A stretch of DNA of 64,000 nucleotides from assembly GCA_934096265.1 (NCBI GenBank), contig CAKOLI010000002.1:1-64000 (forward strand). Direction: 5' to 3'. The notes beneath the pieces are model-generated. The model made no database searches. It was not told where the DNA came from and was given only the letters and a program-made list of their open reading frames with translations. Below, one piece after another: positions 45,421 through 53,283 of this stretch. The position numbers and the translations under genes are program-made. This DNA comes from an uncultured Bacilli bacterium. Its GTDB lineage: Bacteria; Bacillota_I; Bacilli_A; RF39; UBA660. Position 1 is the stretch's first letter; each line of letters starts with the position of its first letter.

Positions 45421-45825
45421 CTTAATAAATGAAGAATTAACACTATTACTAATCTCTTTATCTACATCATCAGTATAAACCTCATCCTCTATAACATCCC
45501 AAGGTTCTTCCTCTTCTTCAATCTGAACCTTAACCTTAGTATCTCCAACTATCTCTACACCAAGTTCTTTCTCAATATCAAACTTAATAGTATTACCTTC
45601 AATAACAGCATTACTACAATTAGGTTGTTTCAAACTCCTAACTATTATATCTTTAGTATTAGAATCAGTAGTCTCCCTCTGATTTACCATAACACTTTCC
45701 TTATAATTAATAGTATTCATCTCAACAGTAGTCTTAGTATCATTATCATAAGAATACCATATATTAACATCATATGACCCTTCTATAACAATATGATTAT
45801 CTACCTCACTACCCTTAAATTTATG
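45409..45825 (-). pseudogene. cotE: cotE, 3' segment (separated from its 5' end by the 4-kb element)
   Basis: Encodes 137 CotE residues beginning KFKGSEVDNHIVIEGSYDVNIWYSYDNDTKT, with LKQPNCSNAVI and VEIVGDTKVKV, then the acidic tail EEEEEPWDVIEDEVYTDD typical of this outer spore-coat morphogenetic protein. The open frame extends back to an ATG at 45867, but those 15 codons lie in the inserted element. The missing first 42 codons are at 49842-49967. Joined at the shared CAT (45823-45825 and 49842-49844) they give 179 residues, against 181 in B. subtilis. Confidence 0.92.
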
Positions 45826-45859
45826 TGTCATGGTTTTTGGTGATAACTTTCTTGCTTTT

Positions 45860-47503
45860 TTAAACAACTTGATTCAGTTGCTTTAGTTTAAAATATAAAT
45901 CTACAGTTTTATCCTGATGTATTTCTATTCTATCTACAATTTTAAGAATTAATTCTCTTGGTGGATTTTTTCTAGTTTTAAGATATTCTTTTACTATCTT
46001 CCCCATTTCTAATAACTCCTCAACAGAATTTTTTTCCTTATATTCTGTGGCAGTTAATTTTAATTCATCTATTTCATTTTGTTTCTTTTGTTTCTGTTCT
46101 TCGAACTTATCTGTCAATTTTTTATAAGTATTAGGTGAAATTATATCATCTAATCTATCCATATATAATTTTTCAATTTTTAGGTCAATGCTTTTTATAT
46201 CAATTTCTAATTTACCAATTTTCTTTTCTAATGTATCTGTATATGTTAATAGAGTTTTCTTCCTTTTTTTAACTATATCTTCATATCCTACTAAGTCAAT
46301 ATATTTTTTACACACATTAGAAATAATATCCATTAGTTGTTCTTCTAAATTATTGTAGTTCATTGTATGTGGAGTACACTTGTTATAGGCACTATTTTTT
46401 CTATAAAAATTACAATAAGTATAAACATACTGTTTATGGGTAGGACGATTATCTCTTTTTGGATTACCAACGCCTATTTTGTGCCCACATTCATGACAAT
46501 ACATTAATCCCTTAAAAATTCTTATGTTTTCTGGTGTAGGTTGTCTATAATTTGCATCTAACAAATTTTGTACTCTCAAAAAAGTATCTTTATCAATAAT
46601 TGGTTCGTGAGTTCCCTCAACAATTATCCAATCTTCTTCATTAGTCTTAACTATTTTCTTTTCTCTGAAACTTTTCTTTGTATGGACATTTTGCACCATA
46701 TCACCAATATACATTCTGTTTCTTAGCATGTTTCTAATTGTATGATAATTCCATTCATAAGGAAATTGTGCTTTCAATCCACGTCTTGTTTTTTTATAAA
46801 CTTCTGGAATTGGAATTTTTTCTTCACTTAATTTTTTCATAACTGCACTTTGCGACTGTAATTCCAAATATAAATTAAATACTTTTCTTACTATATCAGC
46901 CGCTTCTTCATCTATAATTAGTTTGTGTTTATCATTTGGATCCTTAATATAACCAAGCACTGGTTTACCACCCATGTATTCTCCAGCAAATTGCTTGATT
47001 TTATAAACTCTTCTAATATTCTTTGACAAATCTCTAGAATACTTTTCATTTATAAAATTATTTAATGCAGCATATTCGTTATTTGAGTTTTCTGAATTTC
47101 CTGTATCTATTTGTTCTTGTATTGCTATGTACCTAATAAAATTATCCGGAAAATAACAATCTAAATAATAACTGCATTCAAAATTACTTCTACCAAGTCT
47201 TGATAAACTTTTAGTAATAACAACTTTGATAGTGCCATTTTCCATAGCTTCTTGTAACTCTTTCCAACCAGGTCTATCAAAATTAGTACCACTAACGCCA
47301 TCATCTACAAATTCTCTACACTTTTCACCTATATTACCATTTCTAGCAATAAACTCATTCATTAACCTTCTCTGATTAGTAACACTCTCACTTTCATCAC
47401 TTGCTCCTGCTTCATCAGCCAATGATAATCTAATATATTTTGCTATTTCGTCAGGTTTGTAATCTTTTAATGTTGCACCATAATTATAACATTCGTAATT
47501 CAT
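45860..47503 (-). CDS. Large serine recombinase (resolvase/TnpX/SpoIVCA type)
   Basis: 547 residues. Catalytic domain with S27 in YIRLSLAD and the later ITKSLSRLGRSNFE; recombinase domain (VLGYIKDPNDKHKL, WNYHTIRNMLRNRMYIG); zinc ribbon (CHECGHKI...C...C); coiled coil from about 420 to 480. This architecture is that of phage-type integrases and of SpoIVCA/SprA, which excise skin and SPbeta from sporulation genes. The start ATG at 47503 follows AAAGGGAGG; the frame back to 47545 is not needed. Reads toward cotE and ends just inside the attachment site. Confidence 0.95.
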   Translation of the reverse strand: MNYECYNYGATLKDYKPDEIAKYIRLSLADEAGASDESESVTNQRRLMNEFIARNGNIGEKCREFVDDGVSGTNFDRPGWKELQEAMENGTIKVVITKSLSRLGRSNFECSYYLDCYFPDNFIRYIAIQEQIDTGNSENSNNEYAALNNFINEKYSRDLSKNIRRVYKIKQFAGEYMGGKPVLGYIKDPNDKHKLIIDEEAADIVRKVFNLYLELQSQSAVMKKLSEEKIPIPEVYKKTRRGLKAQFPYEWNYHTIRNMLRNRMYIGDMVQNVHTKKSFREKKIVKTNEEDWIIVEGTHEPIIDKDTFLRVQNLLDANYRQPTPENIRIFKGLMYCHECGHKIGVGNPKRDNRPTHKQYVYTYCNFYRKNSAYNKCTPHTMNYNNLEEQLMDIISNVCKKYIDLVGYEDIVKKRKKTLLTYTDTLEKKIGKLEIDIKSIDLKIEKLYMDRLDDIISPNTYKKLTDKFEEQKQKKQNEIDELKLTATEYKEKNSVEELLEMGKIVKEYLKTRKNPPRELILKIVDRIEIHQDKTVDLYFKLKQLNQVV

Positions 47504-47549
47504 AATCCTCCCTTTCTTGAGGATTCCATTGACTTTTTTAATCAATTAA

Positions 47550-47574
47550 CGTGTAACTATATTATACCGTGTAA
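47550..47574 (-). promoter_or_regulatory. Promoter/operator of the recombinase
   Basis: Two direct TTACACG copies (complements of 47550-47556 and 47568-47574), 18 bp apart, flank a TATAAT -10 (47561-47566) on the minus strand. No good -35. Suggests a regulator-controlled promoter. Confidence 0.45.
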
Positions 47575-47599
47575 TCAGTCAAAATGAATCCAAAATTTG

Positions 47600-47719
47600 T
47601 TATTTTAATATTTTTTTTATATAATCATTCAAAAAATCATTAAAATCCTTCATTAACACATCTAATATGGTTTCTCCAACATCATTATAATATAAATTAA
47701 TATTTAACTTCTTAGTCAC
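47600..47719 (-). CDS. Small ORF upstream of recombinase (39 residues)
   Basis: GTG start at 47719 with AAGGGGG about 9 bases upstream; encodes MTKKLNINLYYNDVGETILD and ends in a Lys/Ile-rich helix. Too short for standard gene calls. Position just before the recombinase makes it a candidate directionality factor or regulator; this is inference only. The rest of the 360-bp gap (47504-47862) shows only the promoter region. Confidence 0.5.
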   Translation of the reverse strand: MTKKLNINLYYNDVGETILDVLMKDFNDFLNDYIKKILK

Positions 47720-47862
47720 GTTTATTTTCCCCCTTTTTATTTAAACTTATGAATACAAAATCAATTTATGAATTTATAAGTTTTAAATAATTGAGTGTTG
47801 TGCCTGTTATCATAAATTATCACAAAAAAAGACACTAATAAAGCATCTTAAAACTAAATGTA

Positions 47863-48573
47863 TTATTTTTTATTAATAATAGTGTCTATAAATGTTTTAA
47901 AAATTAAATTTTGTTCTTGTTTTTCTGTAATTAATTCTGGATGCCATTGTACTCCAATATTAAATTTTTTATCTTCAATTTCTAATAATTCTATAATACC
48001 ATCATCAGAGAAACCTTTTATTTCATATTTTCCAGGATTATTAATCTTGCATTTATGAATACTATTTACAATAAATTCATCATCATTAATTAAATTAAAT
48101 AATTTTGAATTTTTATTTATTTTTACTTTATGCATATCCATGTTTTCGAGTGAAAAATGTTTCTGCTTTAGATAATCATAATTATCTAACGATATACTAC
48201 CACCAGTCGATAGAGCCATATTTATACAACCACAACATATTCCCAATAATGGAATATCTTTTTCAGTACAATATTTTGCAATCTCTTGTTCATAATCACA
48301 AATAACAATACCACCTTCTAAAATAATTCCATCACATATATTAATAGTTTGAAACAAATCATTTAATGATTTTTCATCTAAATAATAATTTTGATAAGAA
48401 AATGGTTTATCTTCTTTAATCTCTTTTATTTTACTTTGTGGTAAAATACCAATCGCAATGCCACCATTTTTATTAACAGCATCTTTTATTTCATTACTTA
48501 CACAAATTTTATTCCATATAACATCATCACATTGTGGCTTACCAACAATACCAACAATAGGTTTTCTGTTCAT
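47863..48573 (-). CDS. Class I glutamine-amidotransferase-like hydrolase (peptidase C26)
   Basis: 236 residues. KPIVGIVGKPQ start, GIILEGG, nucleophile Cys in LGICCGCINMALSTGG (position of GICRGxQ) and catalytic His in GVQWHPEL. Resembles gamma-glutamyl-GABA hydrolase-like C26 proteins. Cargo of the cotE element; overlapping context with the GNAT gene (gap 3 bases) indicates one transcript. Confidence 0.85.
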   Translation of the reverse strand: MNRKPIVGIVGKPQCDDVIWNKICVSNEIKDAVNKNGGIAIGILPQSKIKEIKEDKPFSYQNYYLDEKSLNDLFQTINICDGIILEGGIVICDYEQEIAKYCTEKDIPLLGICCGCINMALSTGGSISLDNYDYLKQKHFSLENMDMHKVKINKNSKLFNLINDDEFIVNSIHKCKINNPGKYEIKGFSDDGIIELLEIEDKKFNIGVQWHPELITEKQEQNLIFKTFIDTIINKK

Positions 48574-48576
48574 TTA

Positions 48577-49173
48577 TTATTCTCTCCTCTTTTTAGTTTT
48601 TCTTAAAATTAAGTTAGCATTTTTATATTCTTCTCTTAATGAATGAACACCTGATTCATTAAGAGGCAAAAATCCATCGTAAATTGTAGAAGCTATTTCT
48701 TGTTCGCTTGCTATTAAATAGTTTATTTTATTACAGGCAACCCAATTATTTTTTTTCTCTACCTCGTGGAAGTTTGTTCCTATTAATTTAAAATTAGTTT
48801 TGTCAAACAAATGAACCACTGCATTATTGTCTAATCTTGTTTGAACATATACTAAATCAATAGAATTTTGCTTTAGTAAGTTTATGAGCTCTAAAATTGC
48901 TTTTGAGGCTATGCCATGCCCTTTAAACTCTTCAAAAATATAAATTCCATTTATTTTTACAATTTTGTCTGTAAAAAAATGAATCATAAAATACCCAACT
49001 GTTTCGTTGTCTAACTTAACACTTAATATTTGTTTTTCTCCTTTTACAAATTGATCTATATGATTTGATATCCATGTTGAATAATATGGATATTCCTCAA
49101 TAAATATTGAAGTTAAGGATTCTATACTTTTTTCAAATTCTTCTTTAGTTGTTACTCTTTTTAAATTAACCAT
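48577..49173 (-). CDS. GNAT-family acetyltransferase
   Basis: 198 residues; GNAT core with YFMIHFFTDKIVKINGIYIFEEFKGHGIASKAILEL (acetyl-CoA loop) and VVHLFDKTNFKLIG. Substrate unknown. Lies in the cotE element between the ASCH and C26 genes, so it could modify a small molecule or toxin handled by these neighbours. Confidence 0.82.
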   Translation of the reverse strand: MVNLKRVTTKEEFEKSIESLTSIFIEEYPYYSTWISNHIDQFVKGEKQILSVKLDNETVGYFMIHFFTDKIVKINGIYIFEEFKGHGIASKAILELINLLKQNSIDLVYVQTRLDNNAVVHLFDKTNFKLIGTNFHEVEKKNNWVACNKINYLIASEQEIASTIYDGFLPLNESGVHSLREEYKNANLILRKTKKRRE

Positions 49174-49247
49174 TATATCACCCCTTTAAATTGCTATATA
49201 TGATAGCATATAAGGTAAAAATTGTCAATTTTCAAAACAGCAAACAC

Positions 49248-49673
49248 CTATTTACATTTTACTTTATTTATCAATTCATACTTTCCATCAAAATTCCAAA
49301 TATTTAATTTTCCTTTGGCAGAAATTGGATATATAGGTTCTATATTTTCCATAACCCATGCATATCTTCCTTGCTTATATTCTCCCAAATTATACTCTGT
49401 AGGATTTTGTTTTATATATTCTAAAAAAGATTCATCCATATAAATACAATTAACTAAATTACATCTACAAATAATATTTCCATAATTCATATCCATATCT
49501 TTTATTAAATCTACTACATAATCATTTGTAAGAAATTCTTTTGCAAGATTTTTTCCACTTGCATGAATAAACAGTTCTCCTCGGTAATTAGTTTTCCAAC
49601 TCCTTGTTTCTATATTTTTCATACCATTAGCTATTAATGTTGCAAATGGTTCCTTAATACTTATAACTTTCAT
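49248..49673 (-). CDS. ASCH-domain protein
   Basis: 141 residues. ISIKEPFATLIANGMKNIETRSWKTNYRGELFIHASGK is the ASCH/PUA-like RNA- or nucleotide-binding signature (WA-type start, GxKxxE-R), followed by YAWVMENIEPI. AAGGTGATGG precedes the ATG. First gene of the element's cargo operon on the minus strand. Confidence 0.85.
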   Translation of the reverse strand: MKVISIKEPFATLIANGMKNIETRSWKTNYRGELFIHASGKNLAKEFLTNDYVVDLIKDMDMNYGNIICRCNLVNCIYMDESFLEYIKQNPTEYNLGEYKQGRYAWVMENIEPIYPISAKGKLNIWNFDGKYELINKVKCK

Positions 49674-49805
49674 TTATCCATCACCTTAGTTACAATTATA
49701 TCATATAAAAAATACTTTTGTTAATTTAAAGTATCTTTTATAATAAAATGAATTTTTATTAAATACGGCATAATTATAATAAGTCTAATAGAATCCTTAT
49801 AATTA

Positions 49806-49967
49806 TTATATTTTACAATGGTTATCACCAACAACCAAGAGATGATTAATAACCCAACAACCCAAAACAGTAGAAGGACTATTTATTGTATTAACAGAAT
49901 AACTATTTTTATAATATTTCTTACCTTTACCTAAGATAGCTTTAGTAACTATTTCTTTATAAGCCAT
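49806..49967 (-). pseudogene. cotE: cotE, 5' segment (runs into the element)
   Basis: ATG at 49967 with AGAGGTGAAA upstream. 42 CotE codons (MAYKEIVTKAILGKGKKYY to VLGCWVINH, the conserved N-terminus) end at the CAT core 49842-49844; 11 element-encoded codons and TAA at 49806 follow. Joined to 45822 it reads VINH-KFKGSE, the expected family sequence, with no base lost. Without excision no full CotE can be made. About 210 bp of AT-rich leader precede it. Confidence 0.93.
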
Positions 49968-50173
49968 TCGTTTCACCTCTTCAGTTTAATTTATGCAAGT
50001 AACTAAGAAAAAGTACCAAAAGAAGAAGATAATATTCAAAATATTTATACATTTACCTACTTAATCAAAAAGTAAACTATCTATATCAATAATCCAAACT
50101 ATTCTAATCTAACAAATTAAATCAACATCTCACTCCAAAAAAGCTCTACAGTAAAGTTTTTTGGAATAGAAAC

Positions 50174-50202
50174 AAAAAAATAGAAGAAACATTCTTCTTC
50201 TA
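50174..50202 (-). terminator. Terminator of the 50.2-kb surface protein gene
   Basis: ATAGAAGAA (50180-50188) and TTCTTCTAT (50194-50202), then TTTTTTT on the minus strand. A second hairpin (CCAAAAAA/TTTTTTGG) lies at 50135-50164. Confidence 0.8.
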
Positions 50203-50793
50203 TATTCCTGCATTTGGTTCGCTTGTACCATCTATAGTTAAAGTAAACTTATAATCCTTACTTTGCATTGCATACGGATTATCCATAGTACCATCTATCC
50301 AAATATACAACTTGTAATTATTTTCACCAGTTAAAGTATGTCTAACAGGTGCTCCATTAGGTAAAGTAATTAACTTAACAGTGTCCCCTTGCTTATTAGA
50401 AGCAAAATTACCACTACCTAAAGTTGTTTCATTAGAACCACTTACAGATACAAATTCCCATTTCAAACTAGCATGTGCAAGTCCTGAATTAAATGAAGTA
50501 AGTGCTAAAGTAAATGATAAATAAATAGGATCAGCATATTTAGTATTATCTTTAGTAACCTTAAAAGTCTTTATTACCCCATTAGCCTTACTACCTACTG
50601 GTGTTAAAGTACCAGTCAAAGTACCAGCGGCAGAAACATTAGTAGTAATAACATCATCTGATAAACCTGCTACTGTAAATGATACATCAGTAGTAGTATC
50701 ACTAGACCATGTAAACCATGCAGCAGTAGTACCCGCTACTACAACTATTAAAGCAACAACACCTAAAATTGTTCCCACAAGTTTCTTTTCCAT
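50200..50793 (-). CDS. Camelysin/TasA-like secreted protein
   Basis: 197 residues with a signal/membrane segment ending GTTAAWFTWSSD and a single beta-rich domain ending in LYIWIDGTMDNPYAMQSKDYKFTLTIDG. This is the same N-terminal module as in the large surface proteins at 23.6, 28.7 and 34 kb but without any C-terminal module. The AWF motif after the hydrophobic stretch is typical of SipW-type substrates. It may form surface or spore-associated fibres; no sipW gene is in the window. Confidence 0.7.
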   Translation of the reverse strand: MEKKLVGTILGVVALIVVVAGTTAAWFTWSSDTTTDVSFTVAGLSDDVITTNVSAAGTLTGTLTPVGSKANGVIKTFKVTKDNTKYADPIYLSFTLALTSFNSGLAHASLKWEFVSVSGSNETTLGSGNFASNKQGDTVKLITLPNGAPVRHTLTGENNYKLYIWIDGTMDNPYAMQSKDYKFTLTIDGTSEPNAGI

Positions 50794-50888
50794 ATTTTCC
50801 CTCCTCTATTATAAATAAATTATAGCAAAATATTTTCAAACTTGCAATAACTTTCTATAAATTTTACAAGAATAAAATGTAAATCTTT

Positions 50889-51239
50889 CTAATGACGGGG
50901 TTTAAACAACAACGCCAAGAAAAACGCACACACTATCGCAACACTAATCCCCGCGGCAGTAAGGTCAAATATTCCCATCATAAGCCCTAGTATTCCTATA
51001 TTACTAGCCATCTCCATCGCTCCATGAATTAACAAATGACCAAACGATGTAATAGGCACAATCGCACCTGCTCCAGCATACAAAACTATCTTATCATATA
51101 TACCAAAAACATCAAGAAAAGAACCAATAACTACAAACATACTAGTGATATGCCCAGGAGTAAGCTTAGTATTATCAAGAATTATCTGAGATATCAAACA
51201 AACAGTACCACAAAATAAAAAAGCATAAACATAAGTCAT
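50889..51239 (-). CDS. spoVAE: Stage V sporulation protein AE
   Basis: 116-residue membrane protein with LTPGHITSMFVVIGSFLDVFG and YAGAGAIVPITSFGHLLIHGAME, the conserved SpoVAE(b) core. Part of the SpoVA channel that moves Ca-dipicolinate in spore formation and germination. Its start overlaps the spoVAD stop. Only C, D and E are present in the operon, as in many compact Firmicutes. Confidence 0.95.
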   Translation of the reverse strand: MTYVYAFLFCGTVCLISQIILDNTKLTPGHITSMFVVIGSFLDVFGIYDKIVLYAGAGAIVPITSFGHLLIHGAMEMASNIGILGLMMGIFDLTAAGISVAIVCAFFLALLFKPRH

Positions 51240-52231
51240 TATATTACCTCCAATGATACAGCATGTGCAATAGAAGGAATACTCTCCTTTTGAAAAACCA
51301 TCGTAGGAGAAAATATAGCCCCAGTAGGTACAAAAAGCACCCTCTTATATACCCCATCCAACATCTTCTTCATAATATACCCATACATTACCAAAGCACT
51401 ACAACTAGGACCACTACCACCCGCTAAAACAGGCTGAGTATTAACATCAAATATCATACTACCACAATCGTCATAATTACTACTAATATCCATCTTATAA
51501 TACTCCTTCATATAATCTAACAAAATCTTCTTTCCATACACACCCAAATCCCCAGTAACAATCAAATCATAATATGAAGACTCCCTATTCAAAGAAGTAA
51601 GATGCTTATATATGGTATCACATGCCGCTATTGCCATAACAGCACCCATATTATTTGCATCCTTCACCTCAGCATCACATACCCTTCCTATAGTAGAAGA
51701 CTCCACCTTAACCTTACCCTTAATATTACTAAGCATAATACATGCACTACCAGTAGTCGTAAAAGTCGCTGTCTTAGGCTTAGGAGTACCATACTCAACA
51801 GGATTTCTAAACTGCTTCTCTGCGGCAGTATTATGTGAAGTAACATTACAAATACAATTATCTATCTTACCAGAATCTATAAAAGAAGCACCTATAATAA
51901 TACCAGCTGAAGAACTAGCACACGCACTATATACCCCTAAAAACGGAATATTAAAACTCCTAGCCATATAATCAGAAGCCGCTAACTGATTCTCCAAATC
52001 CCCACTAATAAGAAGATCAACATCACTATCCTTATAATTACATTTCTTAAGAAGCAACTTAACCCCATCAATAGATAACTTCACTTCTGCCTTCTCAAAA
52101 CTCTTCTTCCCAAAATACAAATCCTTATCATATACCTTATCAAAATACTTACCCAAAGGCCCATTACCCTCATACTTACCAACTATCGTAGCAACATCAC
52201 GAATATACACATTATCATATTTATAAGTCAT
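51239..52231 (-). CDS. spoVAD: Stage V sporulation protein AD
   Basis: 330 residues with a thiolase-like fold: IRDVATIVGKYEGNGPLG, SGDLENQLAASDYMARSFNIPFLGVYSACASSSAGI, GGSGPSCSALVMYGY and VPTGAIFSPTMVFQKESIPSIAHAVSLE. SpoVAD binds dipicolinic acid at the spore inner membrane. Middle gene of spoVAC-AD-AE. Confidence 0.97.
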   Translation of the reverse strand: MTYKYDNVYIRDVATIVGKYEGNGPLGKYFDKVYDKDLYFGKKSFEKAEVKLSIDGVKLLLKKCNYKDSDVDLLISGDLENQLAASDYMARSFNIPFLGVYSACASSSAGIIIGASFIDSGKIDNCICNVTSHNTAAEKQFRNPVEYGTPKPKTATFTTTGSACIMLSNIKGKVKVESSTIGRVCDAEVKDANNMGAVMAIAACDTIYKHLTSLNRESSYYDLIVTGDLGVYGKKILLDYMKEYYKMDISSNYDDCGSMIFDVNTQPVLAGGSGPSCSALVMYGYIMKKMLDGVYKRVLFVPTGAIFSPTMVFQKESIPSIAHAVSLEVI

Positions 52232-52233
52232 AA

Positions 52234-52671
52234 CTATCCTCCCATTACCAGTAACCTAATCAAACCAAACACATACACCGACACCACCCCATATAAAATA
52301 ACCGTACCTGCTAACTTAAAAATATTAGCTCCAATCCCAAGCACAAGCCCCTCATTCTTATACTCCAAAGCCGCACTAGTCATCGAATGAGCAAACCCAG
52401 TAATAGGAATAATCAAAGCACTCTTAAGCACATTAACACACACATCAAATACACCACATGCAGTAAGCACAGAAGCTATAACTATCAAAGTCAAAATAAC
52501 CAAAATACCAGACTCCTTCCTAGGTAAATCAAGCCAAAAAGAATACACATTCAAAAGACCCTCACTAAGAGCCCCAATCGTACCACCCGCAAAAAACACC
52601 ACAATAGCATTCTTAAGCCTACTCTCCTTAGGAGTATATTTCTTAACAATCTTATCATAAGTTTTATTCAT
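52234..52671 (-). CDS. spoVAC: Stage V sporulation protein AC
   Basis: 145 residues; cytosolic N-terminus (YDKIVKKYTPKESRLKNAIVVFFAGGTIGALSEG) and four membrane segments with IPITGFAHSMTSAALEYKNEG. SpoVAC is a mechanosensitive channel for DPA release. The ATG at 52671 is preferred (GGTGAT upstream). First gene of the operon, 2 bases before spoVAD. Confidence 0.96.
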   Translation of the reverse strand: MNKTYDKIVKKYTPKESRLKNAIVVFFAGGTIGALSEGLLNVYSFWLDLPRKESGILVILTLIVIASVLTACGVFDVCVNVLKSALIIPITGFAHSMTSAALEYKNEGLVLGIGANIFKLAGTVILYGVVSVYVFGLIRLLVMGG

Positions 52672-52731
52672 AATATCAATCACCATTTATATTATTAACA
52701 AACATTATAAATTTATACAAAAAAAAAGAAA

Positions 52732-53283
52732 CTATTTAAGCATCAACTTCAAAGCTTCTTTTATCTGCATCTCTAAAGACATATTCTTATCTACCAAAGA
52801 GACAACCCTCTTAATATCATTATTCTTATAACCCAAATTCAAAAGAACCGTAACTAATTCTTGATTTCTTGACACACTAGCACTACCATTCTTAGCCAAC
52901 TTACCTCTTAAATCAAGAATAATCTGTCTAGCCACCTTATCTCCAATCTTAGGAAACTTCTTCAAATAATTAACATCTTCCCTATCAATAGCGCCTTCTA
53001 TACCATCTATATTAGAAGAAGCAAGAATAACCATCGCCATCTTAGGGCCAAGGCCCTTAACACCAATCAACCTCAAAAATAACTCTTTCTCTTCTTCCTT
53101 ACTAAATCCATATAACAAATGCTCATCTTCTTTAATATGCGTATACAAATAAACCACATATTCATTACCTACACAATAAGAATAAGGATTACCTACATAT
53201 ACAACATACCCTATATTATTATTCTCTAAAACAATATAATTACTCTTAACAGAACTAACTACACCACGTATATATTCATACAT
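52732..53283 (-). CDS. ruvA: Holliday junction branch migration protein RuvA
   Basis: 183 residues. OB domain (MYEYIRGVVSSVKSNYIVLENNNIGYVV), tandem HhH motifs (LIGVKGLGPKMAMVIL and FPKIGDKVARQIILDLRGKL) and the C-terminal RuvB-binding domain. ruvB is not adjacent. Its start overlaps the end of ddl by one base. Confidence 0.97.
   Translation of the reverse strand: MYEYIRGVVSSVKSNYIVLENNNIGYVVYVGNPYSYCVGNEYVVYLYTHIKEDEHLLYGFSKEEEKELFLRLIGVKGLGPKMAMVILASSNIDGIEGAIDREDVNYLKKFPKIGDKVARQIILDLRGKLAKNGSASVSRNQELVTVLLNLGYKNNDIKRVVSLVDKNMSLEMQIKEALKLMLK

Larger units (their letters stand above)
45823..49844. mobile_element. 4.02-kb serine-recombinase element inserted in cotE
   Basis: Distance between the two CAT cores is 4019 bp. 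Content in minus-strand order: ASCH protein, GNAT, C26-type hydrolase, a 39-residue ORF and the recombinase, whose end lies 35 bp from the junction. Element ends form an inverted repeat: GTTATCACCAAAAACCA at the left end and TGGTTGTTGGTGATAAC at the right end match at 16 of 17 positions, and in the excised circle they would be 12 bp apart with CA of the CAT core at the centre. Resident cotE sequence lies on both sides. Base composition differs from the flanks. Confidence 0.9.

Noticed and set aside
51602..51971. Plus-strand open frames inside spoVAD
   Set aside because: Shadows of a well-conserved gene.
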